Source: an uncultured Oscillospiraceae bacterium
GTDB lineage: Bacteria > Bacillota > Clostridia > Oscillospirales > Oscillospiraceae
NCBI GenBank assembly: GCA_944386055.1
Contig: CALWZP010000007.1
Location: 1 to 64,000, forward strand
DNA: 64,000 bases
Direction: 5' to 3'
The position numbers and the translations under genes are program-made. Shown piece by piece: positions 41,591 to 50,321 of the stretch. The notes beneath the pieces are model-generated. The model was given only the letters and a program-made list of their open reading frames with translations, made no database searches and was not told where the DNA came from. Positions within the stretch are counted from its first letter, which is position 1, and each line of letters begins with the position of its first letter.

Positions 41591-42838
41591 ATGGGACGGT
41601 TTTTCAGCGACAGGGTGGAAACGGCCCTGAAATACATTTACTATGACATGGGCGCCGGGCGGGGACAGGAGGGCTTCTGTCTGCTTCAGCAGGCGGTGCA
41701 GGACGGGGACGCGGACGCCTGCTGTCTGCTGGCGCGGTGTTTGTACGGCCCGGAGTATACCTGGCCCGGTCACAATTTCCCTGTGGATGAGCAGACGGGA
41801 GACGAGCTGATGCGCCGCTCGGTGCTGGGGGGCAGCGTCATCGGGGGGCTGCTGTCCCTTCGCAGCGGGGTGATGGACCGGCAGCTGGCCCAGGCCATGC
41901 CCCTCACCCTTCAGGAGGCCTTTGACACCGTGTTGGACAAGGCGGAGCATGGGGAGCCTTTCTGCCAGATGCTCATCGGCAATGTGTACTTCTGGGGAGA
42001 TTTTGTAGCAATCCAGGGGAAGGCCCGGGAGGATTTTGACAGCGACGACGCCGTTCAGAGCTATCTGCGGGAGAATTACGCCAAGTGCGAGGACTGGCTG
42101 TGGCGGGCCTATCGGAATGGGGTCTCCCTGGCCGGCCTCAACCTGGGCAATTTTTACCGAAACGGGAAACAGGGCCTGATCTCTCCCCGGCCGGAGCAGG
42201 AGCGGGAGGTAGAGCGCTATGGGGCGGAAAAGGGCTATCCGGACGCGATGTACTTCTATGCCTACACCCTCATCAATGAAAAAAAGGATGATGAGGGGCT
42301 GCCCCTCTACCGGCGCTCGGCGGAGCTGGGGGAGCCCCGGGCCTTTTTCATGGCAGGCTGGTCCTATGAGCTGGGGCGGGGCGTGGAGAAGGACGCCCGG
42401 CGGGCCGCCGACTACTACCAGCGGGCGCTGGCCGCCCCCATTCAGTCCAAAATCGGTCCGGCCAACCGGCTGGGGGCCTTCTACTACAACGGCGAGGGGG
42501 TAGAGCGGGACTATGCCAAGGCCTTTCAGCTGCTCAAGTGGGCCTATGACCAGGACACCAGCAACAACTGGGGGGCCTACTACCTGGGGGCCTGCTGCGC
42601 CTACGGCCGCGGGACCCAGCAGGATTACGCCGCCGCCCGGAAGTTTTTGGAGATGGTGGACTGGAACAATCAAAACGCCTTTTACCTTCTGGGTTACCTC
42701 TACGCCCGGGGACTGGGCGGCCCGAAGGACATTCCCAAGGGTGTGGAGTACCTCCAGAAGGCCGGCGACCATGCCGAGGCCAAGGAGGAACTGAGGCACT
42801 ACAAAAAGACCTTGTTCGGCAAGTGGGTGCAGCGGTAA
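41591..42838 (+). CDS. Sel1-like (TPR-type) repeat protein
   Basis: The 415-residue protein has AGGAGGAC before the ATG. From about 200 on it is built of Sel1 repeats with the AxxxGxxY pattern (YPDAMYFYAYTLINEKKDDEGLPLYRRSAELGEPRAFFMAG, split over two repeats; then AYYLGACCAYGRGTQQDYAAARKFLEM). The first 200 residues contain more divergent repeats. Sel1 proteins are scaffolds for protein-protein contacts. No signal peptide is present, so it is cytoplasmic. Confidence 0.85.
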   Translation: MGRFFSDRVETALKYIYYDMGAGRGQEGFCLLQQAVQDGDADACCLLARCLYGPEYTWPGHNFPVDEQTGDELMRRSVLGGSVIGGLLSLRSGVMDRQLAQAMPLTLQEAFDTVLDKAEHGEPFCQMLIGNVYFWGDFVAIQGKAREDFDSDDAVQSYLRENYAKCEDWLWRAYRNGVSLAGLNLGNFYRNGKQGLISPRPEQEREVERYGAEKGYPDAMYFYAYTLINEKKDDEGLPLYRRSAELGEPRAFFMAGWSYELGRGVEKDARRAADYYQRALAAPIQSKIGPANRLGAFYYNGEGVERDYAKAFQLLKWAYDQDTSNNWGAYYLGACCAYGRGTQQDYAAARKFLEMVDWNNQNAFYLLGYLYARGLGGPKDIPKGVEYLQKAGDHAEAKEELRHYKKTLFGKWVQR

Positions 42839-43024
42839 AACAGGCATTAACTGAATTGTTCAAAATCTTGAATGAGGGAGACGCGTGTGGTATGATTTGC
42901 CTGAAGGATACATGGGGCCGATGCAAAAGGCTCTGCACTGCTGCGCGCCCTGCTCCTCTGGCCGGTTACAGACCCGGGACAGGCGGACAGACTGATATCG
43001 GAAGCGCGGCGATAAGGGGGATTT

Positions 43025-43390
43025 ATGATGTATGAGCAGTATCCGATGCTGACCGAGCTGTATGCCAGAGGCAGCGCTGCGTTTGAGGGCATGCCGCTTG
43101 CCTCGCTTCTGATTGAGGTACGCGGGGGACAGCTGTTTATCACCGGGGCCACACCGCTTCGGGATGACGGTGAACACTATACCGAGACCGGAGCGGAGTA
43201 TTGCTATATTTTGGAGAGCGCGGAGGCGGAAAAACTGCTTGCGGCGCTGTCCCGCCGCTCAAAGGACAGACCGGAAAAGGTGATCGCGGAGGAGTTTGAG
43301 TTTTCGAGGCCGGACCGCCGGCTCAAGGATTACCTGGACGAGGAGGGAATTGCCTGCCGCTATGAATGGTCGCCGGGCGAACCGATCTGA
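43025..43390 (+). CDS. Small protein of unknown function
   Basis: A 121-residue frame starting MMYEQYPMLTELYARGS, with AAGGGGG about 7 bases upstream. The middle reads GGQLFITGATPLRDDGEHYTETGAEYCYILESAEAEKLLAALSRR, a mixed alpha-beta pattern. The size and acidic composition resemble small immunity-type proteins, but no family is recognised. It stands between the Sel1 gene and a convergent operon. Confidence 0.65.
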   Translation: MMYEQYPMLTELYARGSAAFEGMPLASLLIEVRGGQLFITGATPLRDDGEHYTETGAEYCYILESAEAEKLLAALSRRSKDRPEKVIAEEFEFSRPDRRLKDYLDEEGIACRYEWSPGEPI

Positions 43391-43395
43391 TAAGA

Positions 43396-43443
43396 AAAAA
43401 AGCGGGCCGGGCAGCCCCCTCTAAGGGGGGCTGCCCGGCCCGC
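43396..43443 (-). terminator. Strong terminator of the VirD4/ClpP operon
   Basis: An 18-bp perfect stem (43402-43419 with 43426-43443; arm GCGGGCCGGGCAGCCCCC) is followed on the minus strand by TTTTTTCTTAT. Confidence 0.9.
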
Positions 43444-43460
43444 TGCCGTTCTGACCATGG

Positions 43461-43745
43461 TCAGAACGGTAGTTCATCGTCTATGGAGATGGAACCGCCG
43501 GAGGCCGGCCCGGCCCCGCCCGGGGCGGGGCTCTCCTTCGCGGGGACGGAAAAGGGAACGGGAACGGCGGACGCCTGGCACGGCTCCGCCGGCTCTGCTG
43601 CCTGGTCCGCTTTTTTGGCGAGGGCACGGCGCTCCTGCTCCTCGTACTCCAGTTCCCGGTAATAGGCGTCCATGACCAGATCGTCATAGGCCTCCTGCAG
43701 GTAGATCGTGTCGCCCAGGATGCCCTCCCAGTCAATGGCCATCAT
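43461..43745 (-). CDS. Small acidic protein, last gene of the VirD4/ClpP operon
   Basis: Start ATG 43745 behind GGGAGGTGAGC. The 94-residue product has an N-terminal helix (AIDWEGILGDTIYLQEAYDDLVMDAYYRELEYEEQERRALAKK), then a Pro/Ala/Ser-rich tail ending SISIDDELPF. The acidic last residues recall the C-terminal DELPF tip of single-strand-binding proteins, which recruits partners; that parallel is only suggestive. It is probably transcribed with the genes before it. Confidence 0.6.
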   Translation of the reverse strand: MMAIDWEGILGDTIYLQEAYDDLVMDAYYRELEYEEQERRALAKKADQAAEPAEPCQASAVPVPFSVPAKESPAPGGAGPASGGSISIDDELPF

Positions 43746-43806
43746 GCTCACCTCCCTTCACGGGGACGGATTTTGCGGTCTTGTGATTGTAATGCTGTAT
43801 TTTCAT
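43732..43806 (-). CDS. 24-residue leader peptide-like frame
   Basis: ATG 43806 follows GAGAGGAGCATCTC, a moderate ribosome site, and encodes MKIQHYNHKTAKSVPVKGG plus five residues. Its stop overlaps the start of the 94-residue gene, so translation could be coupled. It may be a real microprotein, a coupling peptide or chance. Confidence 0.3.
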   Translation of the reverse strand: MKIQHYNHKTAKSVPVKGGEHDGH

Positions 43807-43880
43807 GTTTTGAGATGCTCCTCTCGTTTTTGAATGAAGTCGTTTGGATTTTTGAGACGCTGTGCCGGTCCGGAGGCGTG

Positions 43881-45224
43881 TCATTCCGGGTCGGGGACAC
43901 GCCCGTCCCCCTCCGGGACCGGCGGCACCGGGGCGGGCTTCCGAAGGGGGCGGCGCATCCTGGCGCCGGCAGCCGGGGCGTCCGCCGCCAGAGCGGGGTA
44001 GTCCGGATGGGTGCGGATGTCGAATTTCCGCACCAGCCGCCCCTTCTGCCCCCGGGTGAAGAGATAGGCCTGGTCCAGAGGCATATTGAGGATGGTGTCC
44101 GCCGTCTTGTTGGCCTTGGCGGCGATATAGCGGGCCGTCTCCACATCCTGGCCGCCCAGATAGAGGCAGTTGTCGCAGTTGTTGATGATGGTCATGCTGG
44201 CGCTGTGCCCGTAGACGGAATCCAGCTGGGAGATGCTCTGGAGAATGATGCTCACGGAGATCTCCCGGGACCGGATGACCGAGATGATCTTGTCGAAGTC
44301 CGGGATACAGGCGTTGGTGGCGAAGTCGTCCAGAATCAGGCGCACCGGCACCGGCAGGCGGTGGTTCGGATAGTCCCGGTCCGCGCTGGCGCACAGGGCC
44401 TGGAGCGCCTGGGTGTAGAACAGGTTGACAAGGCCGTCCATGGAGCGGTCCGTGTCGCTGACGGTGAGGAAGACGGCGGTCTTCTCCCGCCCCAGCGTCT
44501 GAAAGCGGATGCGGTCCGGGGCGCTGTACATCCGGACGGGACCGTCATAGGACAGGGGGGACAGGGCGCGGGAGACGAAGGCCTGGACGCTGGCGTCGGT
44601 CCGCTCCGTCCCCTGGAGCACGCTGTAGAGCTGGTACTGGCGGGCGGCGAAGCAGTCCGGGCGCTCCTGGGCCAGCTCGCGGAGCAGCTGGTGGAACACC
44701 CGCCGGGGCTGGCCGGCGCCGCATGGATCCTGGGCGGTGAAGAGCTTCACCACATATTCCAGAGTGTGTTCCTCCGGGGGAAGGACATCCAGCACATAGC
44801 CCACCAGGCAGGCGAGCAGCATGCGGGCGCTCTCCTGCCAGAAGCGGTCCCGCTCGTCCCCCAGGGGGACCAGAGCGGCGCACAGGGTATTGATGTCCTG
44901 TTCCAGGAACTGACCCCGGCGGCTGTCATAGCGGATGTAGTCCAGGGGGTTGTACCCGTCGGAGTGCAGGGTGTCCGTGAAATCCACATGGATGACCCGG
45001 TAGCCGCACCGCCTGAGATGGGGCCCGAAGGTGCCGATCAGGCTGCCCTTTGTGTCGGCGATGACCATGCTTCCGCTGCACTGGAGCAGGTTGGGCTGGA
45101 CATAGCCCCGGGTCTTGCCGGCGCCGCTGGGGCCGATGATCAGGTCGTTGTTGTTGATGCCGGTGGCCCGGGTGTCGTTGCTGATGAAGGCATCCTGAGC
45201 CAGGATCCGTCTGGTGTCAGACAT
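43881..45224 (-). CDS. VirD4/TraG-like coupling ATPase without membrane segment
   Basis: The 447-residue protein opens with ISNDTRATGINNNDLIIGPSGAGKTRGYVQPNLL (Walker A near 32-39) and VIADTKGSLIGTFG. Walker B is RLILDDFATNACIPDFDKIISVIRSREIS, followed by IILQSISQLDSVYG. This is the type IV coupling-protein pattern of Firmicute conjugative elements. Typical members are longer and begin with two membrane helices, absent here, so the ATPase should be soluble. Neighbours are a ClpP-like gene (23 bp upstream) and small genes. A coupling protein of a degenerate element and a repurposed ATPase are both possible. Confidence 0.85.
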   Translation of the reverse strand: MSDTRRILAQDAFISNDTRATGINNNDLIIGPSGAGKTRGYVQPNLLQCSGSMVIADTKGSLIGTFGPHLRRCGYRVIHVDFTDTLHSDGYNPLDYIRYDSRRGQFLEQDINTLCAALVPLGDERDRFWQESARMLLACLVGYVLDVLPPEEHTLEYVVKLFTAQDPCGAGQPRRVFHQLLRELAQERPDCFAARQYQLYSVLQGTERTDASVQAFVSRALSPLSYDGPVRMYSAPDRIRFQTLGREKTAVFLTVSDTDRSMDGLVNLFYTQALQALCASADRDYPNHRLPVPVRLILDDFATNACIPDFDKIISVIRSREISVSIILQSISQLDSVYGHSASMTIINNCDNCLYLGGQDVETARYIAAKANKTADTILNMPLDQAYLFTRGQKGRLVRKFDIRTHPDYPALAADAPAAGARMRRPLRKPAPVPPVPEGDGRVPDPE

Positions 45225-45247
45225 GGTGTCAAAGCTCCTTTCTTTGC

Positions 45248-45832
45248 TCAGATGGTCTGGATGACGCGGTCGGCCAGGCCGAAGGCGACGGCCTCCTCCG
45301 CGTCAAACCAGGTGTCCTTGCAGGTCTTGCGGTAAATCTGGCGCAGGCTTTTGCCGGTGCACTCGGCCAGCACCGTGCACAGTTCCCGGCGGACCTTCTG
45401 CAGCCGGTCGCTGACGGCCTGCACCTGCAGGGCGCTGCCGCCGGCGCCGCCGGTGATGAGGGGGTCGTGGATCATGACCCTGCCATGGGGCAGGATCTCC
45501 CGGCGGGCTCCGGCGGCGAAGAGGACGGCGGCCATGCTGGCGGCCGTGCCCAGGCAGACCGTGCGCACCGGACAGGAGAGCCCCCTCATCACATCGTAGA
45601 GGGCGAGTCCGCTGGGGACCTCGCCCCCCAGGGAGTTGATGAGAAGGGTGATTTCGGCGCTGCCGTCCTCCTGCTCCAGCCAGCGCAGCTGGCGGGTCAG
45701 GGAGTAGGCCAGGTCGGCGGTGATCTCCCCGACGCACTCCACCTCGCGCCGGGACAGCATATCGTCCGCGATGTCGCAGCAGAAGTAGCCGCTGCTGGTC
45801 TCCCGGATGATCATGGGTGTTTTACAGGTCAT
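45248..45832 (-). CDS. ClpP-like serine protease of the accessory operon
   Basis: A 194-residue protein starting ATG 45832, overlapping the previous gene by ATGA. A complete ClpP-type triad is visible: S99 (GTAASMAAV), H122 (GRVMIHDP) and D173 (KDTWFDAEEA, matching the DRDxFxxAEEA region). The substrate strand INSLGGEVPSGLALYD is also present. The N-terminal loop is unusual, with a Cys pair (SSGYFCCDI). ClpP homologues in phages and mobile elements often process structural or transfer proteins. An unfoldase partner is not in the window; the adjoining ATPases are the only candidates. Confidence 0.88.
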   Translation of the reverse strand: MTCKTPMIIRETSSGYFCCDIADDMLSRREVECVGEITADLAYSLTRQLRWLEQEDGSAEITLLINSLGGEVPSGLALYDVMRGLSCPVRTVCLGTAASMAAVLFAAGARREILPHGRVMIHDPLITGGAGGSALQVQAVSDRLQKVRRELCTVLAECTGKSLRQIYRKTCKDTWFDAEEAVAFGLADRVIQTI

Positions 45833-47190
45833 GGTTTGAAGCCTCCTTTGGTTTGGTCTTGTTGGTTTTGCTGGTCCTTCTGGTGTTCCCAGCGGTGGAT
45901 CACCAGGCAGTAGGGCTGGATGAGCAGGAGATAGAGCAGGTGGATGCCTGCCTCTTGGGAACAGGGGTCGCCGGTGTGCATGGAGTCCATGGCGATGGAG
46001 AGCAGGGGGCCGTACCGGCATCTGGGGGGCACCTGCAGATAGTCCCGCAGCACCCTGGAGAGCCAGCGGGGGTATCCGCTTTTGGACAGGGCGGAGACCC
46101 CTTGAAAGAATTGCTCCTGGGGGGCAAAGACCAGCCGCGCGCCGGGCGGGAGCCGGGTAGCGCAGATGCGGTCCTGGATCGGGTCGACAGACTTCCCGCC
46201 CTGCGCCAGGCGGTAGCGCTTGGGCAGCTGGTCCGGGGACAGGCCGTCCCGCCACGGCTTTGCGGTGTTCAGGGACAGGTCCTCCAGTAGCGGGGCCGCC
46301 AGCATCTCCATGAAGGAGATGCCGTCGCCGGCCAGATCGTCGCAGTCGCTGCGGAGCATGCTCTCAATCAAAGCCGCCGCGTCCCCGTAGGTGGCCTCCT
46401 GCCCGGGGAAAAAGCTCAGGATGTGGTCTCGCTGCTGGGGATAATCCACCAGATAGTCCCGAATCGGCTGGTTCAGGACATCCCGGACCAGCTGGGCGCT
46501 GTGCTCCTCATTGCGGGACAGCCCGGAGCGGTGGAGCCGGAGCAGATCCTGAAAGGCGGTGCGGTCCCCCGGCGGGACGGTGGGGGACTGCCCCGCGAGG
46601 AGGACCTCCGGCAGATCGCGGAGGTCCTCCTCGGTGCACACGGTCCCCTGCCCATCCGGCCAGAGTATTCGCACCAGGCCGCAGCACATGCCGTAGTCCG
46701 AGGGGACAATCCCCTCGGGCCACTGGTCCAGCAGATGCTCCTTCAACAGGGCGTCGGTCAGCTCTTCGGGACATTCCCGCATCAGGCAGTCCCAGGCGGG
46801 TTCACCGCCGGCCTGCAGAATCTGCTCCAGACAGGACAGGACCTCCTCCACATCCCCATCAGAGAGCTGTTCCACAGTGCACTCCGCCAGAGGGAGAGAG
46901 GGCACCGGCGTGAAGTCGCCGTGCCAGGGCTCCCGGTCTGTCAGGTGGATGCACAGCAGCACCTGCTCCCCCCGGCAGACCAGATAGTCCAGCAGCTGGG
47001 CGGGCAGGTCGCTGCCGCCCGGCTTTTTCCGGGGGGACAGGGCGGTGCTCCAGATGCCGCACAAGAGGTGCAGCCGGTGCTCCCGAAACAGGGAGGAGGC
47101 GACCAGCGCCTGCTCGCCATAGCGGACATCGTAATCAGCCAGGGGCATATCCAGCGGCCACTGGGCGAGAGGGAAGGAATGATTTATCAT
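45829..47190 (-). CDS. Large unknown protein of the VirD4/ClpP operon
   Basis: I start at ATG 47190 (MINHSFPLAQWPLDMP), behind GTGAGGTAAATTTC. The frame is open further upstream, but that sequence is Arg/Pro/Gly-rich and not protein-like. The 453 residues contain no membrane helix and no motif I know. Notable parts are EQVLLCIHLTDREPWHGDF, ECTVEQLSDGDVEEVLSCLEQIL and a Gln-rich C-terminus (WEHQKDQQNQQDQTKGGFKP). The 4-bp overlap with the ClpP-like gene makes it a likely functional partner or substrate. Confidence 0.7.
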   Translation of the reverse strand: MINHSFPLAQWPLDMPLADYDVRYGEQALVASSLFREHRLHLLCGIWSTALSPRKKPGGSDLPAQLLDYLVCRGEQVLLCIHLTDREPWHGDFTPVPSLPLAECTVEQLSDGDVEEVLSCLEQILQAGGEPAWDCLMRECPEELTDALLKEHLLDQWPEGIVPSDYGMCCGLVRILWPDGQGTVCTEEDLRDLPEVLLAGQSPTVPPGDRTAFQDLLRLHRSGLSRNEEHSAQLVRDVLNQPIRDYLVDYPQQRDHILSFFPGQEATYGDAAALIESMLRSDCDDLAGDGISFMEMLAAPLLEDLSLNTAKPWRDGLSPDQLPKRYRLAQGGKSVDPIQDRICATRLPPGARLVFAPQEQFFQGVSALSKSGYPRWLSRVLRDYLQVPPRCRYGPLLSIAMDSMHTGDPCSQEAGIHLLYLLLIQPYCLVIHRWEHQKDQQNQQDQTKGGFKP

Positions 47191-47267
47191 GATGAAATTT
47201 ACCTCACTTTCTGAAGATATCGGAGAGATTTTGCGGGCCTGTTCAGCCGCCGGAGGGGCGGCCGGCG

Positions 47268-47478
47268 CTATCCGCTGTCCTGGTATCGGGGACGCGCGCC
47301 CCGGAGCAGGGAGCGGCCCTGTGACACCGGGCACGGCACCGGCCGGAGCGCCGGTGCCAGGGCCGGGAACCCCGGAAATCCGGATGAGAGAATGCCGCGC
47401 CGGAGACGGCGTCCGGCCCCGCTCATGCAGGTGCTCAGCCTTGCATTCATCGCTTTCATCGATTTCGTTGTTTTCATT
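47268..47478 (-). CDS. Small basic frame with strong ribosome site
   Basis: ATG 47478 is preceded by AAGGAGGTCATCTCA, one of the best ribosome sites in the module. It opens a 69-residue frame (MKTTKSMKAMNARLSTCMSG, then a Gly/Pro/Arg-rich tail). The first 20 residues look translated while the tail looks like non-coding GC-rich sequence. It could be a leader peptide for the following gene or a decayed gene. Confidence 0.35.
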
Positions 47479-47834
47479 GAGATGACCTCCTTGTGATACA
47501 TAATAGGTTTGTTGGTTTGCCTGCGGCGTTTCATCGCGGATGTACGAAAAAGACCTGCCGGAACGGGCGGAGCGGCGCTGCTGCGTTCGCCTCCTTCTGC
47601 GCCTTTGCGCCGCCCGGCCTCCCGGCTCCTTCGTCATCAACACTCCCGAGCAATCGGAGATTGCCCAGACTCACTCGCCTGAATGAAATTCAGTACCGGA
47701 ACGGAGTTCTGTGACCGAACTCCAGAACCCGTCCAAAATTTCTCCCGGCAGGCGGACAGCCTGCAGAAGCACCCGCCGGGACAAAAAATACACGACCGCA
47801 GGGCCGTGAGCGGCGGGATGCCACGCTCAGAGGC

Positions 47835-47936
47835 AAAAAAATCCCGCCGGCTGTTTGGGCGTCGCGGCCCGCCGGCGGGTGAAAAACAGGAAGAGGGGCC
47901 GAAGGCTTTTTGCAAAGCTTCTTTACCTCTTCCTGT
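47835..47936 (-). terminator. Two tandem intrinsic terminators
   Basis: On the minus strand: ACAGGAAGAGG (47926-47936) pairs with CCTCTTCCTGT (47886-47896), followed by TTTTTC. Then CCCGCCGGC (47871-47879) pairs with GCCGGCGGG (47843-47851), followed by A and seven T. They end the transcript of the 48064-50095 genes, or lie in the leader of the next genes if the promoter at 47947-47974 is used. Confidence 0.75.
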
Positions 47937-47946
47937 ACTTACATAC

Positions 47947-47974
47947 TTATTAAAATGAAAAAACCGTCTGTCCA
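47947..47974 (-). promoter_or_regulatory. Promoter-like site upstream of tandem terminators
   Basis: On the minus strand TGGACA (47969-47974), a 16-bp spacer and TAATAA (47947-47952). Transcripts would begin near 47940 and meet both hairpins at once, a layout that suits attenuation. Confidence 0.4.
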
Positions 47975-48063
47975 TTGAGGCCCAATGGATACAAAAGATG
48001 ACGCGAGACGATGATTCCAGAAAAACCGTGCGATATTACACCAAAAACGAAAGTATGTGCATT

Positions 48064-49005
48064 TTAAATGGAATCCGCGGCTGCAGGAGTCCTTATTTTT
48101 CCCCGCTCCGAGAACAGCCGCACGCCCCAGCCCTCCGCCGGTCCCAGCATCTGATAGTGCAGCGGCCCCAGGACGCCCCGGCGCTGCCAGCTGGCCAGCA
48201 GCTGCTCCAGGGTCGCCTGAACCTTTCTGGCCAGGGCGGCGGGGTCCTTGGGCTGGCGCTCCGGCGTGTCCCCCAGAAGGTCCAGCCGCCAGAGCAGGCC
48301 CAGCTCACGGCCCTCCCGATCCTGTTTCAGCAGACAGATCTTCTGGGTTTTGACCCTGTTTTTGGAGTTGAGAAGGACCATGATCTCCTGCAGCAGAAAG
48401 TGGCGCAGCAAAAGGAGCCGGTCGCTGTTGTTGTGCCGGACGGCGTCATCGTCCAGCAGAGCCTGGAAGGGGACGGTGATCAGGTGCCGGTGGTGCAGGG
48501 CGTACTGATAGAGAGGCATGGCCTCCCCGGTGAACCGAAAGGACACACGACCGCTGCCGCCGGTCCAGGTCACCGGGAGGAAGGCCCCCTCGTAGAGGTC
48601 CTGCTCTACCTGGTGGTCGTGCTCCGCCAGGATGACGATGCGGGTCTCCGCCAGGAGCTGAAGACGCGCCTCCAGCTCGTGCCGGCGCTTTTCCAGGATG
48701 CGCCAGCCCAGGTTGCCCGCCATGATTCGGGCGATGAGCTCCGCCTGAAACTCCGCCTGGGGCGGGCTGACGGACTGGAGGGTATAGGCGGCATTGGCGG
48801 CCACCATATCCAAGCCGTCCAGTTCCCGGCTGATGTAATACTCCGCGTAGTCCGGGGCTTTTCTGGGGTCGCCCCGCTGCTCCCCGGACAGGGAGACCAG
48901 GTTCAGGCAGCCCGCCAGGTCCCGGTATTTCCGCAGTTCGTTGGCGATCTTGCAGTTGTTCATGATGAAATGATCCAGCATCGGCTGGCTTTTTTTCGCC
49001 GCCAT
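48064..49005 (-). CDS. Unknown protein following the DnaB-like gene
   Basis: A 313-residue protein (MAAKKSQPMLDHFIMNNCKIANELRKYRDLAGCL) encoded 4 bp after the DnaB-like gene. It is helical and rich in Leu, His and Arg (GWRILEKRRHELEARLQLLAETRIVILAEHDHQVEQDLYEG). Its N-terminus has a possible CxxxC-type spacing too loose to call a metal site. No membrane segment is present. Co-expression with a helicase-like ATPase suggests a role in replication or DNA processing of the element, which is inference. Confidence 0.7.
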   Translation of the reverse strand: MAAKKSQPMLDHFIMNNCKIANELRKYRDLAGCLNLVSLSGEQRGDPRKAPDYAEYYISRELDGLDMVAANAAYTLQSVSPPQAEFQAELIARIMAGNLGWRILEKRRHELEARLQLLAETRIVILAEHDHQVEQDLYEGAFLPVTWTGGSGRVSFRFTGEAMPLYQYALHHRHLITVPFQALLDDDAVRHNNSDRLLLLRHFLLQEIMVLLNSKNRVKTQKICLLKQDREGRELGLLWRLDLLGDTPERQPKDPAALARKVQATLEQLLASWQRRGVLGPLHYQMLGPAEGWGVRLFSERGKIRTPAAADSI

Positions 49006-49009
49006 CCGC

Positions 49010-50095
49010 TCACCCCCGTTTCAGTTGGCGCGCCCGCTGGTAAAAGCCGTCGTGATACTGGACGGGGCAGTCCCGCAGCTGTTCCCGCAGCTCCAGCAGC
49101 CGCCCGGGCGTCCCCGCCCTCTCGCCGTCCGGCTGCTGGAAGAAGGAGCTGGCGCTGTAAAAGTGCAGGGGGATGCGGATCCCGTCCTGTCCGTACCGCA
49201 TCTTCAGCAGGATCAGCTCCAGCTCCCGGGGGTCGCGGGCCCGGGCCGCCTCCTGGGAGAAGCGCCGCTCATCCTCCTGGAGCCCCTGGTACTGCATGCC
49301 CAGGATGGCGTCGGCGGAGTACTCGATGGAGCCGGACTCCTTGAAGCTGTCCAGGGTGATCGGCCGTTTGTAGCTGGCCCGGTTCAGAGAACTGATCAGC
49401 AGGATGATCGCCTTTTGCTGGTCCCGGATCTTGCACAGCTCCCGCACATTGTCATCCACGATTTGCTTATCGCTGGCCTTCAGCGCCGCCTCCCGGGGGG
49501 CCAGAATCTGCAGGTAGTCCACCACGACCATCAGAGGCAGGCCCTGATACTGTTCCCGATGGGCCACCTGGAAGGCGGCGATGCGCTGCTGAATGTGACC
49601 GATGTGAGACAGTTCCGGTCCCTGCTCGTAGAGGTAAAAATTGCTGCCGTCCCGCTCCAGCCGCTCCCGGGCCTGCCGGACACGCTCCCACTCTTCCGGA
49701 GAAAAGGCGCGGATCCTGTTGGCGTCCAGCAGGTCGGAGGCCCGGAAGCCCGCCTGATGGTGGAGCATGAAGTCCGTGCGGCAGAGAGACTTCGCGGTGA
49801 TCCAGGTCCAGTTCATTTCAAGGGCGAAGTAGAGCACGGGGATCCCCTGGCTGGACAGGTGGTAGGCGATCTGAAGCGCCAGGGTGGACTTGCCCAGGCC
49901 GGGCACCGCACCCAGAACATAGAGACCGTTTGTAAGGCCGCCGCCAAGACTGCGGTCCAGCTCCGGAAAGCCCGTGGAGATCCGGTTGGACGCAATGGCG
50001 TGGATCCGCTCCCGGGTAAACAGAGCGGCACAGTCGCTCAGAACTCTGCCGTTTTTTGCAGCGGCTCCCGCCGGAGCTCCAATGTCTTTGGGCAT
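49010..50095 (-). CDS. DnaB-like RecA-fold ATPase
   Basis: The 361-residue protein begins near DnaB's C-terminal domain: RISTGFPELDRSLGGGLTNGLYVLGAVPGLGKSTLALQIAYHLSSQG (Walker A), then LYFALEMNWTWITAKSL. Walker B is LMVVVDYLQIL, followed by IILLISSLNRASY and SIEYSADAILGM. The N-terminal DnaG-binding domain of replicative DnaB is missing, and the end (REQLRDCPVQYHDGFYQRARQLKRG) is extra. It may be an element-borne helicase loader or helicase. It is first in the minus-strand module and has its own promoter. Confidence 0.85.
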   Translation of the reverse strand: MPKDIGAPAGAAAKNGRVLSDCAALFTRERIHAIASNRISTGFPELDRSLGGGLTNGLYVLGAVPGLGKSTLALQIAYHLSSQGIPVLYFALEMNWTWITAKSLCRTDFMLHHQAGFRASDLLDANRIRAFSPEEWERVRQARERLERDGSNFYLYEQGPELSHIGHIQQRIAAFQVAHREQYQGLPLMVVVDYLQILAPREAALKASDKQIVDDNVRELCKIRDQQKAIILLISSLNRASYKRPITLDSFKESGSIEYSADAILGMQYQGLQEDERRFSQEAARARDPRELELILLKMRYGQDGIRIPLHFYSASSFFQQPDGERAGTPGRLLELREQLRDCPVQYHDGFYQRARQLKRG

Positions 50096-50292
50096 GGATC
50101 ATTCCTCCCCTGCCGGGATGGTCCCCTGATCGGGCGATGCATCCCGGGACAGCGTTTCAACGCTCGGCCGGCCTGCGCGAAGGCTGACCGCCTCTGTGCC
50201 GGTGAAAAAAACGCTCTGCCGGCCCGGCAGAGCGTTTGACTGTACAGCCATACTGCCAAGACCGATTCCAACACCTGACAGCGTTGTATACC

Positions 50293-50321
50293 ATGATAGC
50301 ATGTTTGGCCGAAATAAGCAA
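50293..50321 (-). promoter_or_regulatory. Promoter of the DnaB-like gene
   Basis: On the minus strand TTGCTT (50316-50321), 17-bp spacer, TATCAT (50293-50298), about 195 bp upstream of ATG 50095. Confidence 0.55.

Noticed and set aside
47191-47643. N-terminal extension of the 453-residue unknown protein
   Set aside because: The extension is Arg/Pro/Gly-rich, crosses terminator-like DNA and has no ribosome site, while ATG 47190 has one.
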